A stretch of DNA of 42,909 nucleotides from Candidatus Competibacteraceae bacterium (GTDB lineage Bacteria > Pseudomonadota > Gammaproteobacteria > Competibacterales > Competibacteraceae), in NCBI GenBank assembly GCA_007695245.1, contig REEE01000270.1:1-42909 (forward strand), written 5' to 3'. Within the stretch, counting starts at the first letter, position 1, and the number at the start of each line of letters is the position of its first letter. The position numbers and the translations under genes are program-made. The notes beneath the pieces were generated by a model, which saw only the letters and a list, made by a program, of their open reading frames with translations, ran no database searches and had not been told where the DNA came from. Positions 28,188 to 36,947 of the stretch are shown in pieces.

Positions 28188-29230
28188 GCCGCTATCTCGA
28201 AAGCATACGGCAACGGCTCCAGCCGCAGCGCCGGCCCGCTGGCGTCGCCCAGCCGCAACGTCCCCTGCTCCGCGCACTCGATCAGGGCCACGGCGAGCAC
28301 GGCGTAACCACCGTCCGGATGCGGGCTGGCATCGGCCAGCCGACCGGCGCTCTGATTGGCGTCGGCTTGCGGGGAGAACAGCGGATCGCCGGGACCGGGC
28401 GGGGTCGGGCTGTCTATCCGCGCCAGATACATCCGCCGCTTCAATTTGCCCAGGTAATGGGTGCGCGCCACCACTTCCTGTCCGGTGTAGCAGCCTTTCT
28501 GCATGCCGATGCCCCCCAGCAGTTGCAGGTTGACCATCTGTGGCACGAAGGCGTCCATGGTCTCGGGGTACACCGTCGGGCTGCCGGCGAGGATTTCCAA
28601 CAAACGCCACGGTTCCGCGCCGACCGAGGTGAACTCAGAACCCAGCGCTTCCCATACCCTTTGGATGTCCGGGAACGCACCGTGCAGTTCATAGCGCGGG
28701 ACGACTCCGGGCAACCGGATGACCGTGAGGTTCTCCGCAACGACATCGTTCACCCGTTCCGGCACCCCGCCTAGAATGGCTTCGAGCGCGGCTGGCGCTC
28801 GCGGTCCCGCCAACCCCATCCGCGTCGACGCGTCGCTGGCCTCCACCAGTACGGTTTTGGCCCGCAGCACGTACTTGCGCAAGCGGCTCAGCGTCGGCTC
28901 CACCATCGCCTGAGGCAGTTCGAGCAGATAGACGTCTTCTTCCCGGAATAGCCGAAAACTGGCGAGCATCCGGCCTTTAGGACTGCAAAACGCGCCGAGC
29001 AGGCTGTGGTCTGGGGTCACTTGCCGGACGTCGCAGGTTAATTGCCCCTGCAGGAACAAATCGGTCTCGGGTCCGCGCGCGGCGATCAAACCCCAATGCG
29101 ACAAGTCGCAACGGACGTTGCCGGACAGCGCCGCGCGCGCCTCGGAATCCGGATGGCCGAAATTCGCCACCCCGTCAACCGCCAACACGGCGCCCGCTCG
29201 GGTGAGAAAAGCGCTCCACTCTGCATTCAT
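28184..29230 (-). CDS. ygfZ: Folate-binding Fe-S cluster/tRNA-modification protein YgfZ
   Basis: YgfZ is a tetrahydrofolate-binding relative of GcvT that helps maintain Fe-S enzymes, including those that thiolate tRNA. The 348-aa product has the diagnostic KGCYTGQEVVAR motif with the functional Cys, plus LTCDVRQVTPDHSLLGAFCSPKGRMLASFRL near the N-terminus. The ATG at 29230 is the first Met fitting the family start (MNAEWSAFLTRAG). The ribosome site is weak. ygfZ is commonly linked to sdhE and ygfX; here it is divergent from the sdh cluster that contains them. Confidence 0.9.
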   Translation of the reverse strand: MNAEWSAFLTRAGAVLAVDGVANFGHPDSEARAALSGNVRCDLSHWGLIAARGPETDLFLQGQLTCDVRQVTPDHSLLGAFCSPKGRMLASFRLFREEDVYLLELPQAMVEPTLSRLRKYVLRAKTVLVEASDASTRMGLAGPRAPAALEAILGGVPERVNDVVAENLTVIRLPGVVPRYELHGAFPDIQRVWEALGSEFTSVGAEPWRLLEILAGSPTVYPETMDAFVPQMVNLQLLGGIGMQKGCYTGQEVVARTHYLGKLKRRMYLARIDSPTPPGPGDPLFSPQADANQSAGRLADASPHPDGGYAVLAVALIECAEQGTLRLGDASGPALRLEPLPYAFEIAA

Positions 29231-29476
29231 CTCATTAAATCCCGTTATCTTTCGACTGGTTGAGGATAATCCACCCGCGGACTCCAGCCGTTCCCACCGC
29301 GCGGATTCGTTGCGTTCAGGCGGCGCGGCTGGCATAATAACCCGGCAAAATATGGTAAAAAAATCCCCATTGCCGCCAGGGTGCGACGCCTGAGAATCCC
29401 GGTGGTTCCATCGCCGGTGGGGACCAGGATGGTCGACCGCCGCCATCCCTCAATACACCTGAGTAATTGAGCTGTC

Positions 29477-29656
29477 ATGAATAAAAACGATCCGCAACCG
29501 GCGCTGCCCGCGCAGCCGCCTTTGGATTCCACAGCCTCCGACCCGCCTCCATCCGCCGAAGCGCCCCAAAAACCCAAGGAATTCGGCGGTCCCAAGGGAC
29601 TCGAACCCACCCGTTACGGCGATTGGGAAAAAGCCGGGCGCTGCATCGACTTCTAA
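29477..29656 (+). CDS. Succinate dehydrogenase assembly factor 4-like protein (DUF1674)
   Basis: This 59-aa protein has a Pro-rich variable N-terminus and the near-invariant DUF1674/SdhAF4 C-terminus GGPKGLEPTRYGDWEKAGRC. Mitochondrial SDHAF4 binds the flavinylated SdhA subunit and protects it before it joins SdhB. The bacterial role is by analogy. It sits 144 bases upstream of sdhC, which fits. The ATG at 29477 has only a weak ribosome site. A 6-base inverted repeat (GGCGAG/CTCGCC, 29670-29696) lies in the gap to sdhC. Confidence 0.85.
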   Translation: MNKNDPQPALPAQPPLDSTASDPPPSAEAPQKPKEFGGPKGLEPTRYGDWEKAGRCIDF

Positions 29657-29800
29657 CCGACCCGTTTCCGGCGAGGAGCGTGGCTTTAGGCTCGCCATTC
29701 GTGCGCCTCACCCCTGGAAACCCGATTCGCGTTCGACTCCGCCTTGCTGCATCCAAGAGCAAGCCCCCTTCTTTCGCCCCTGAATCACGAGGAGAGACGC

Positions 29801-30187
29801 ATGTTAGCCAAAAAGCGGCCACTGTCGCCGTTTATGATCGGCCCGTATTACCGCCCACAAATTACTTCGGTCCTGTCCATCACTCACCGCATCACCGGTG
29901 CCGCGCTGGTGGTCGGTACGCTCGTGCTGGTGTACTGGCTGGCCGCCGCCGCGCTCGGTCCCGAAACCTATGTCCGGGCGCAGATCGTACTGAGTTCGAT
30001 GCTGGGTCAACTCATGTTGTTCCTGTTTACCTGGGCGCTGTTTTACCACTTGGCCAACGGTATTCGCCACTTGGTCTGGGACGCCGGCCATGGTCTCGAA
30101 ATCGAGCAGGCCACCAAATCCGGCTGGGCCGTGGTGTGGTCCTCCATCGTCCTGACCCTGCTATGCTGGCTGATCGCCGCGCCCTGA
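29801..30187 (+). CDS. sdhC: Succinate dehydrogenase cytochrome b556 subunit
   Basis: SdhC is one of the two membrane anchors of complex II; it binds heme b and quinone. The 128-aa protein has RPLSPFMI, SITHRITGAALV and three membrane helices. The third conserved block is HLANGIRHLVWD, where His83 is the likely heme ligand. The ATG at 29801 follows AGGAGAG. The gene is 12 bases before sdhD. Confidence 0.94.
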   Translation: MLAKKRPLSPFMIGPYYRPQITSVLSITHRITGAALVVGTLVLVYWLAAAALGPETYVRAQIVLSSMLGQLMLFLFTWALFYHLANGIRHLVWDAGHGLEIEQATKSGWAVVWSSIVLTLLCWLIAAP

Positions 30188-30199
30188 GGAGAAGATCTA

Positions 30200-30586
30200 A
30201 TGAGTATCCGCACCCCGCTCGCCCGCGCCCGCGGTCTGGGCTCCGCCAAAGACGGCACCCATCACTGGTGGATGCAGCGCGTCACCTCCGTTGCCCTGGT
30301 CCCGCTGATCTTGTGGTTCACCATTTCCGTGATGGTTCTGGTAAGAGCCCACGACGCCGCGCATGGGGCCGTCCAGTCCTGGTTGGGCAATCCGGTTAAC
30401 GCCGGGCTGATGATCGCCCTGCTGGTCGCGATGTTCTATCACGCCAAACTGGGTGCGCAGGTCATTATCGAAGACTACGTGCATCCGGAATCGGCCAAGA
30501 TCGCCGCGCTGCTGGTCGTACAGTTCCTGCTGTTCCTGCTGGGCGCCATCGCCATCGTCGCCGTGCTCAAGATCGCGCTGGCCTGA
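30200..30586 (+). CDS. sdhD: Succinate dehydrogenase hydrophobic anchor subunit
   Basis: SdhD is the second membrane anchor of complex II. The 128-aa protein has the N-terminal HHWWMQRVTSVALVPL and three membrane helices. MFYHAKLGAQVIIEDYVH carries the probable second axial heme ligand, His81. The ATG at 30200 follows GAGGAG. Confidence 0.94.
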   Translation: MSIRTPLARARGLGSAKDGTHHWWMQRVTSVALVPLILWFTISVMVLVRAHDAAHGAVQSWLGNPVNAGLMIALLVAMFYHAKLGAQVIIEDYVHPESAKIAALLVVQFLLFLLGAIAIVAVLKIALA

Positions 30587-30613
30587 CGCCCACCATCGGA
30601 GGCTGAGTTTTTC

Positions 30614-32407
30614 ATGTCCACGAATAGCTATAAAATCATTCAACACACTTACGACGTGATCGTGGTCGGCGCCGGCGGCGCGGGCCTGCGCGCCACCTTC
30701 GGCATGGCGCAGAAGGGCCTGAAAACGGCCTGCCTGACCAAGGTCTTTCCCACCCGCAGCCACACCGTGGCGGCGCAGGGCGGCATGTCGGCGGCGCTCG
30801 GCAACATGGGCGAAGACCAATGGCAGTGGCATTTCTACGACACGATCAAGGGTGCCGACTGGCTCGGCGATCAGGATGCCATCGAATACATGTGCCGCGA
30901 GGCGGCGCCGGCGGTCATCGAACTGGAACACTACGGCGTGCCCTTCTCACGCACCGAAGAAGGCAAGATCTACCAGCGGCCGTTCGGCGGCATGACCACC
31001 AACTACGGCGAAGGCACCGCCCAGCGCACTTGCGCCGCCGCCGACCGGACCGGCCACGCCATCCTGCACACCTTGTACCAGCAGGCGCTACGGCACGACG
31101 CTGAATTCTTCATCGAGTACTTCGCGCTGGATCTGATCATGGACGACGAGGGGGCTTGCCGCGGGGTGCTGGCCTGGGATTTATCCGAGGGCACCCTGCA
31201 TGTGTTCCGCGGGCATACCACCGTGCTGGCCACCGGCGGTTACGGGCGCTCCTACTTCTCGGCGACCTCCGCCCACACCTGTACCGGCGACGGCAACGGC
31301 ATGGTGCTGCGCGCCGGGCTACCGTTGCAGGACATGGAATTCACCCAGTTCCACCCGACCGGCATCTACGGCGCGGGTTGTTTGCTGACCGAGGGCTGTC
31401 GCGGTGAAGGCGGTTATCTGACCAACTCCAGCGGCGAGCGATTCATGGAGCGGTACGCGCCCAACGCCAAAGATCTGGCTTCGCGCGACGTGGTCAGCCG
31501 GTCGATGACCCTGGAGATCCGCGAAGGCCGCGGGGTCGGCGAGCATAAGGACCATATCTTCCTGCATCTCGAACACCTCGGTCCCGAGGTGATCCACGAA
31601 CGGCTGCCGGGGATCGCCGAAACCGCCCGGATCTTCTCCGGGGTCGACGTGACCAAGGAGCCGGTGCCGGTGTTGCCGACCGTGCATTACAACATGGGCG
31701 GCATTCCCACCAACTTCTTCGGCGAAGTGGTCCTGCTCAAGGATGGCAACCCCGATCATGTGATTCCTGGCCTGATGGCCATCGGCGAGGCGGCCTGCGT
31801 GTCGGTGCATGGCGCCAACCGGCTGGGCTCCAACTCGCTGCTCGACCTGGTGGTGTTCGGGCGGGCCGCCGCCAACCGCTGCGCGGAAACGCTCAAGCCG
31901 GGAACGCCGCATCCGGCGCTGCCCGCGCGCCAGGTGGACGAACGCGTCGCCCACTTCGATCGGATGCGTCACGCCGACGGCGAACACTCGACCGCCAGTT
32001 TGCGGCTGCGGATGCAGCGGACCATGCAGAACCACGCCGCGGTGTTCCGCACCGGTGAGTCGATGGCCGAGGGGATCGGTCTGCTGGAGGACGTCTACTC
32101 CGGGTTCGAGCAGGTCAAGGTCAGCGATCGCAGCCTGATCTGGAACTCCGATCTGGTCGAGACGCTCGAATTGGAAAATCTGCTGGGGTGCGCGATGGTG
32201 TCGATCAAGTCGGCGATCAACCGCACCGAAAGCCGCGGCGCCCACGCCCGCGAGGACTACCCGGACCGCGATGACGACCAGTGGATGAAACACACCCTGG
32301 CCACGCTGGGACCCAAGGGTGAAGTCACCATCGACTACCGGCCGGTCCACACCTATACCCTGACCTCCGAGGTGGATTACATCCCACCCAAGAAGCGCGT
32401 TTACTGA
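30614..32407 (+). CDS. sdhA: Succinate dehydrogenase flavoprotein subunit
   Basis: SdhA oxidises succinate to fumarate with covalently bound FAD. The 597-aa protein has the dinucleotide motif [22 protein letters not shown] contains the FAD-linking His50. The active-site segments [23 protein letters not shown] and [20 protein letters not shown] are conserved, as is the C-terminal [10 protein letters not shown]. Length is normal. Flavinylation helpers (SdhE and the SdhAF4-like protein) are encoded in the same cluster. Confidence 0.98.
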   Translation: MSTNSYKIIQHTYDVIVVGAGGAGLRATFGMAQKGLKTACLTKVFPTRSHTVAAQGGMSAALGNMGEDQWQWHFYDTIKGADWLGDQDAIEYMCREAAPAVIELEHYGVPFSRTEEGKIYQRPFGGMTTNYGEGTAQRTCAAADRTGHAILHTLYQQALRHDAEFFIEYFALDLIMDDEGACRGVLAWDLSEGTLHVFRGHTTVLATGGYGRSYFSATSAHTCTGDGNGMVLRAGLPLQDMEFTQFHPTGIYGAGCLLTEGCRGEGGYLTNSSGERFMERYAPNAKDLASRDVVSRSMTLEIREGRGVGEHKDHIFLHLEHLGPEVIHERLPGIAETARIFSGVDVTKEPVPVLPTVHYNMGGIPTNFFGEVVLLKDGNPDHVIPGLMAIGEAACVSVHGANRLGSNSLLDLVVFGRAAANRCAETLKPGTPHPALPARQVDERVAHFDRMRHADGEHSTASLRLRMQRTMQNHAAVFRTGESMAEGIGLLEDVYSGFEQVKVSDRSLIWNSDLVETLELENLLGCAMVSIKSAINRTESRGAHAREDYPDRDDDQWMKHTLATLGPKGEVTIDYRPVHTYTLTSEVDYIPPKKRVY

Positions 32408-32420
32408 GAGGGCGACACCC

Positions 32421-33197
32421 ATGGCTCAATTCAAGCTGCCGGCCAACTCGACCATCGGCAAGGGCAAGACCTACTATGCCGGCTCGAGCGCCAAGAACGT
32501 CAAGCGCTTCCAAATCTATCGCTGGGACCCGGACAGCGGCGAAAACCCGCGCATGGACACCTACGAGGTCGACCTGGACACCTGCGCCCCGATGGTGCTG
32601 GACGCGCTGCTCAAGATCAAGAATGAAATCGATCCGACCCTGACCCTGCGCCGGTCCTGCCGGGAAGGGGTGTGCGGCTCCTGCGCGATGAACATCGACG
32701 GCGTCAACACCCTGGCCTGCACCATGGCGATCAGCGACATCAAAGGCGATGTCAAGGTCTACCCGTTGCCGCACATGCCGGTGGTCAAGGATCTGGTGCC
32801 GGATATGACGCATTTCTACGCGCAGTATGCCTCGGTCAAACCCTGGTTACAGACGATCACGCTGCCACCGGAGCAGGAGCGCCTGCAATCCAAGGAGGAC
32901 CGCGCCAAACTGGACGGTCTGTACGAGTGCATCCTGTGCGCCTGCTGCTCGACCAGTTGCCCGAGCTACTGGTGGAACGGCGACCGCTACCTGGGTCCCG
33001 CGATTCTGTTGCAGGCCTACCGCTGGATCGTGGACAGCCGCGACGAGTTCACCGGCGAGCGTCTGGACAATCTGGAAGACCCCTTCCGGCTCTATCGTTG
33101 CCACACCATCATGAACTGCACCAAGACCTGTCCGAAGGGCTTGAACCCCGCCAAGGCGATCGCGGAAATCAAGAAGTTGATGGTGGAACGGCTCTAA
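32421..33197 (+). CDS. sdhB: Succinate dehydrogenase iron-sulfur subunit
   Basis: SdhB carries electrons from FAD to quinone through three Fe-S clusters. The 2Fe-2S ligands are Cys80, Cys85, Cys88 and Cys100. [12 protein letters not shown] (Cys170, 173, 176, 180) and [14 protein letters not shown] (Cys227, 233, 237) hold the 4Fe-4S and 3Fe-4S clusters. At 258 aa it is slightly longer than the E. coli subunit. The gene lies 13 bases after sdhA. Confidence 0.97.
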   Translation: MAQFKLPANSTIGKGKTYYAGSSAKNVKRFQIYRWDPDSGENPRMDTYEVDLDTCAPMVLDALLKIKNEIDPTLTLRRSCREGVCGSCAMNIDGVNTLACTMAISDIKGDVKVYPLPHMPVVKDLVPDMTHFYAQYASVKPWLQTITLPPEQERLQSKEDRAKLDGLYECILCACCSTSCPSYWWNGDRYLGPAILLQAYRWIVDSRDEFTGERLDNLEDPFRLYRCHTIMNCTKTCPKGLNPAKAIAEIKKLMVERL

Positions 33198-33281
33198 CTG
33201 TTTCAGTTGACCTTCCCTTGCTGGCCGGGACGCCAGCGACGGGAGGGTGGATCATGACGGTCTAACGAGGAGAAGCAAACA

Positions 33282-33527
33282 GTGGATGCGCAGTACAACA
33301 AGTTGCACTGGCGGTGCCGGCGCGGCATGAAGGAGTTGGATCTGCTGGCGTTGGGTTATCTGGAACGCTACTACCACGACGCGCCCGTAGAGGACCAGGA
33401 AGCCTTCGCCCGCTTGCTGGAGCTTCAGGACCCGCAACTGATGGGCTACATGCTCGGTCGGGAAACCTCGACGGACGCCGCGGAAGCTCGAGTCATCGGT
33501 GTCATGCGCTCCCTGCTTAATCCTTGA
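33282..33527 (+). CDS. sdhE: FAD assembly factor SdhE
   Basis: SdhE binds apo-SdhA and promotes covalent FAD attachment. The 81-aa helical protein has the key RGMKELD motif (residues 14-20, the RGxxE box) followed by YLERYYHDAPVEDQEAFARLLELQDPQLMGY. The GTG at 33282 follows AGGAGAAG. Its end overlaps the next gene by 29 bases. Confidence 0.93.
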   Translation: MDAQYNKLHWRCRRGMKELDLLALGYLERYYHDAPVEDQEAFARLLELQDPQLMGYMLGRETSTDAAEARVIGVMRSLLNP

Positions 33528-33948
33528 GCCCAGACCCTCGCGAATTTTGCTGCTCGGCGGCGGTTTCGGTCATTTTTTGGCCGGGGTCGCCGTTATGGTT
33601 TCCAGCCTGCCGTGGTGGGTTCAGGCGGTGTTTCTCGTCGGGATCGTGCTATCACTGATTGAGTTTGGCTATTGCTACGGCTACCGGCATGGCCCCGGCT
33701 TCATCGCCTGCATTGAGCTATTAGACGGGCGCTGGCGGCTGGAAACCGGCACCGGCGTTGTCTGTCGAGGCCAGTTGACGGGTGGTTACGCGCATCCGCT
33801 CCTGATGATTCTGAATTTCCGCCTGGAAGACGGCGGTCGGCGGTCGGTGACGCTGCTGCCCGACGCCGCCGATCCCGAGACGCTACGGCGCTTGCGCGTC
33901 TGGCTACGCACCCGGCGGGATGCAGAGGACGAATCGGAACCCCCTTAA
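33499..33948 (+). CDS. ygfX: YgfX/CptA-like membrane protein
   Basis: This 149-aa membrane protein has two adjacent hydrophobic segments (LLLGGGFGHFLAGVAVMVSS, WWVQAVFLVGIVLSLIEFGY) and a soluble beta-rich tail. The N-terminal EPRPSR and the position right after sdhE match the YgfX family. E. coli YgfX has been reported as the toxin of a toxin-antitoxin pair with SdhE; that function remains debated. The GTG at 33499 is the only start that keeps the EPRPSR segment. Sequence conservation in this family is low, so the call leans on topology and synteny. Confidence 0.7.
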   Translation: MSCAPCLILEPRPSRILLLGGGFGHFLAGVAVMVSSLPWWVQAVFLVGIVLSLIEFGYCYGYRHGPGFIACIELLDGRWRLETGTGVVCRGQLTGGYAHPLLMILNFRLEDGGRRSVTLLPDAADPETLRRLRVWLRTRRDAEDESEPP

Positions 33949-34080
33949 ATATAGAATATAGAACGTCTTGGTGCTGGATCGGATATTGATCTGAGCAAAT
34001 ATCCTATAATCATAGGGTTGTAAGTTATTATTGCCCTATCGAAAACACCGCGTGCCATCCGCGAGCATGGAGCCCAAAAC

Positions 34081-34476
34081 ATGAAACCCAAGAAACCCAC
34101 CGCCGGTGCCGGCAACCTGGATCGGATCGTCGCCGCCGCCCGGCAAAGCCGGGAGCAGCGCGAGCGCGACTACCGCGAGCAGGCGCTGAAAATGTACCCC
34201 TGGATTTGCGGGCGCTGCACCCGCGAGTTCACCCTCCAGAACCTGCACGAACTCACGGTCCACCATCGCGACCACGACCACGACCATAATCCGCCGGACG
34301 GCAGCAACTGGGAACTGCTCTGTCTGTACTGCCACGACAACGAGCACCAGCGTCGCGAGGAAGCCTTGCGCGGTGGCGCGGACGCCGCGGGTCGCCCGGC
34401 GAACGGCGCGACCTTCAACCCGTTCGCCGATCTCAAGGCCCTGCTGGAAAGCGGCAAAAAGAACGCCGGGCGATAG
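34081..34476 (+). CDS. yajD: HNH nuclease-family protein YajD
   Basis: This 131-aa HNH-domain protein is very close to E. coli YajD: REQALKMYPWICGRCTREF, LHELTVHHRDHDHDHNPPDG, SNWELLCLYCHDNEH and the C-terminal FNPFADLKALLESGKK are shared. CxxC and CxxC pairs probably bind zinc around the HNH core. Its cellular role is not established. Upstream, a perfect TATAAT (34005-34010) overlaps a small inverted repeat (CCTAT/ATAGG, 34003-34016), but no good -35 is present. Confidence 0.88.
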   Translation: MKPKKPTAGAGNLDRIVAAARQSREQRERDYREQALKMYPWICGRCTREFTLQNLHELTVHHRDHDHDHNPPDGSNWELLCLYCHDNEHQRREEALRGGADAAGRPANGATFNPFADLKALLESGKKNAGR

Positions 34477-34497
34477 CGTGTTCCGCCCGGCCATTTT
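34465..34497 (+). terminator. Intrinsic terminator overlapping the yajD stop
   Basis: GCCGGGCG (34465-34472) pairs perfectly with CGCCCGGC (34484-34491). The yajD stop codon is in the 11-base loop, and a short T4 run follows. The T-tract is weak, so termination may be partial before fdxA. Confidence 0.55.
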
Positions 34498-34585
34498 CCA
34501 GTGCCCAAACCCGTTGGATCGCGGTTAAGATAGCGCCCCTGTATTCTCAAATTTTCCCGTGTTTTTGTTTGCCAAGGGGTCGCCC

Positions 34586-34909
34586 ATGACTTTCGTCGTC
34601 ACCGAAAGCTGCATCAAATGCAAGTACACCGATTGCGTGGAGGTCTGTCCGGTGGACTGCTTCCACGAAGGTCCGAACTTTCTGGTCATCGATCCAGACG
34701 AGTGCATCGACTGCACCCTGTGCGTGCCCGAGTGCCCGGTCAACGCGATTTATGCCGAGGATGACGTCCCGGACGACCAGCAGCAGTTCCTGGCGCTCAA
34801 CGCCGAACTGGCCAGGGAATGGCCGGTGATCACCACCAAAAAAGATCCGCCGCCCGACGCGGCCGACTGGGACGGCAAGCCCGACAAGCTGCAATACCTC
34901 GAACGCTGA
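34586..34909 (+). CDS. fdxA: Seven-iron ferredoxin FdxA
   Basis: This soluble electron carrier holds one 3Fe-4S and one 4Fe-4S cluster. The 107-aa protein has Cys9, Cys12, Cys17, Cys21 ([17 protein letters not shown]) and Cys40, Cys43, Cys46, Cys50 ([12 protein letters not shown]). That is the Azotobacter FdI-type arrangement. The C-terminal extension ([20 protein letters not shown]) is typical. The ATG at 34586 follows AAGGGG. The electron partner cannot be told from context. Confidence 0.94.
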   Translation: MTFVVTESCIKCKYTDCVEVCPVDCFHEGPNFLVIDPDECIDCTLCVPECPVNAIYAEDDVPDDQQQFLALNAELAREWPVITTKKDPPPDAADWDGKPDKLQYLER

Positions 34910-35029
34910 CCCGACGAGCGTCCTACATCCGCCGTCTCAACTTTACCCTGGTCACCCGGCCTGTGCTCCGAAGCTCGAACATGGCTGAATCCCGCCGCCG
35001 TCCGGCGCGGCCTTTGCGGATACCCGAAC

Positions 35030-35896
35030 ATGAGTGAATCACCCTACGTTTTCGAAGTCACCCAACACAATTTCGCTGAGGTGGTGGTGGAAAATTCCCA
35101 GCGCGTCCCGGTGCTGGTGGATTTCTGGGCCGACTGGTGTCAGCCTTGCAAGACGCTGACTCCATTGTTGACCAAGCTGGCGCAGGAGTCGCGCGGTGGC
35201 TGCATTCTGGCCAAAATCAACGCCGACGCCGAGCAGGCGTTGACCGGACATTTCCAGGTCCGCAGCCTGCCGACGGTGATGGTGGTCTGGCAGGGCCAGA
35301 TCGTCGATCAACTGGTGGGCGTCCAGCCGGAAGCGGTTTATCGCGAGGTCATCAGCCGCTTCCAGGTCCAACCGGTGGAAGATCCGGTTCTGGAGCAGGT
35401 CGAAGCGCTCTGGCAGCGCGGGCGCCATCAGCAGGCTCTCCATCTGCTACGCGAGACGCTGAAACAGGAGCCGGACAGCCTCGATTTGAAAGTGGCGCTC
35501 GCCGAAAAGCTCTTGCAACTGGACCGTGGCGAGGAGGTCCGGACGCTGTTGGAGAGTCTGCCCGCGGAAGAACGCGATCGCCAGCCGGTCAGCGGGTTGC
35601 TGGTGCGCCTGCAATTCGTCGATCTGGTTCGAGATGCCCCGGAACTGGCGGACCTGGTGGCGCGGGTGCGCGCCGATCCGGACGACCACGCCGCGCGCCA
35701 GCAACTGGCGGCCCGTTATGTGTTGGCCGGCAGTCATGAGGCGGCGCTGCAGCAATTCATGGATCTCCTGATCCGCGCGCCCCAATTTGAAGACGGAGCC
35801 GGGCGCAAAGGCCTGCTCGCGGTCTTCGAGATGCTCGGCAGCGACAACCCGCTGGTCACCACCTACCGGCGGCGGATGTTCTCGCTGCTGCATTAA
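35030..35896 (+). CDS. cnoX: Thioredoxin-TPR chaperedoxin CnoX
   Basis: CnoX (formerly YbbN) combines a thioredoxin fold with a C-terminal TPR-like domain. It protects substrates from oxidation and hands them to GroEL or DnaK. The N-terminal domain has VLVDFWADWCQPCKTLTPLL, with a full CxxC (Cys37, Cys40), unlike E. coli CnoX, which lacks the first Cys. The helical tail (ALWQRGRHQQALHLLRETLK, LAARYVLAGSHEAALQQFM) matches the family. 288 aa. The ATG at 35030 has a weak ribosome site. Confidence 0.9.
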   Translation: MSESPYVFEVTQHNFAEVVVENSQRVPVLVDFWADWCQPCKTLTPLLTKLAQESRGGCILAKINADAEQALTGHFQVRSLPTVMVVWQGQIVDQLVGVQPEAVYREVISRFQVQPVEDPVLEQVEALWQRGRHQQALHLLRETLKQEPDSLDLKVALAEKLLQLDRGEEVRTLLESLPAEERDRQPVSGLLVRLQFVDLVRDAPELADLVARVRADPDDHAARQQLAARYVLAGSHEAALQQFMDLLIRAPQFEDGAGRKGLLAVFEMLGSDNPLVTTYRRRMFSLLH

Positions 35897-36034
35897 ACAA
35901 AGGCCACGCTAATACTCTAAATGTTCTCCGGGAAGTACGACGATAAACGGTATTTGCAGGGCTAATCCAACCCTCTCGCCAGCGAGCAGGGCAGGATCGA
36001 AGTAACCGCGATCCAGCGAGGCATTGAATCCATC

Positions 36035-36868
36035 GTGCTGGGAAAACTGTTTGGTGGAGCCTTTGGCTTCATGTTTGGCGGACCGCTGGGCGCGCTGGTG
36101 GGCGCGATGGTGGGCCACAATCTCGATCAGGGCCAGCGTAAAACGGCCCCGGACGTCGGTTTGGCTAGCGACAACGAGCGGGTTCGGGCCGTGTTCCTCG
36201 CCACCGCGTTTCAAGTGATGGGTCACTTGGCCAAGGCGGATGGCCGGGTCTCGGAACCGGAGATCGCCGCAACCCGAGCCATCATGGCGCACCTGAAATT
36301 GAACGCCGGCCAGCAACAAGCAGCCATAGAGTGCTTCAATGAGGGCAAACAACCGGATTTCGCCGTGGATACCACGTTGGACGCCTTCCAGCGCGTCTGC
36401 CGCAGCCATCCGGCGCTGTTGCAACAACTGTTGGAGCTGTTTTTGAACATCGCCTATGCCGATGGCGACCTGCATTCGCAAACCCATGCCCGACTGCTGC
36501 ACGTCGCCGCGCGACTGGGCGTGCCGCGCTTGCAGTTCGAGGCCCTGCATGCGATGTTTCGCGCCCAGCGCTGGGCGCATCGGCAACAGCGGGGCGACTA
36601 TGGCGACGGAGCGCACGAACGGTCGCGGCAGGGGTCGCGGCCGACCACCGCCGTCAACTCCCTGGCCCAGGCGTATTCGATACTCGGGCTGAAACGCGAC
36701 GCCAGCCCCGAGGACATCAAGCTGGCCTACCGCCGCCTGATCCGACAACACCACCCCGACAAGCGAGTGGCCAGCGGCGCTTCATCCACGGAGCTGGCGC
36801 ACGCCACCGAAAAAACCCGCGAACTCACCGCCGCCTACGAGCGCATTCGGGAAGCCCGCGGGTTTTGA
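36035..36868 (+). CDS. djlA: Membrane-anchored DnaJ-like co-chaperone DjlA
   Basis: DjlA is a type III J-protein held in the inner membrane that stimulates DnaK. The 277-aa product begins with a Gly-rich membrane segment (GGAFGFMFGGPLGALVGAMVGH). A TerB-like helical domain follows (FQVMGHLAKADGRVSEPEI, AYADGDLHSQTHARLLHVAA), then a C-terminal J domain with HPD at residues 240-242. The GTG at 36035 gives the family start, without a clear ribosome site. The 138 bases upstream show nothing distinctive. Confidence 0.9.
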   Translation: MLGKLFGGAFGFMFGGPLGALVGAMVGHNLDQGQRKTAPDVGLASDNERVRAVFLATAFQVMGHLAKADGRVSEPEIAATRAIMAHLKLNAGQQQAAIECFNEGKQPDFAVDTTLDAFQRVCRSHPALLQQLLELFLNIAYADGDLHSQTHARLLHVAARLGVPRLQFEALHAMFRAQRWAHRQQRGDYGDGAHERSRQGSRPTTAVNSLAQAYSILGLKRDASPEDIKLAYRRLIRQHHPDKRVASGASSTELAHATEKTRELTAAYERIREARGF

Positions 36869-36947
36869 GCGAGAACCCACTCCAGGGAAAATCCATGGCG
36901 CCAACTGGAGACCCGTCCATCAATTTTCACCCGATTCAGGAGACAGA

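Noticed and set aside
31319-32422. 367-codon minus-strand frame opposite sdhA
   Set aside because: It shadows the conserved SdhA sequence and shows no motif of its own.
36869-36947. TPP riboswitch before thiO
   Set aside because: The gap is shorter than the aptamer needs, and the conserved CTGAGA and ACCTGA elements are not found.
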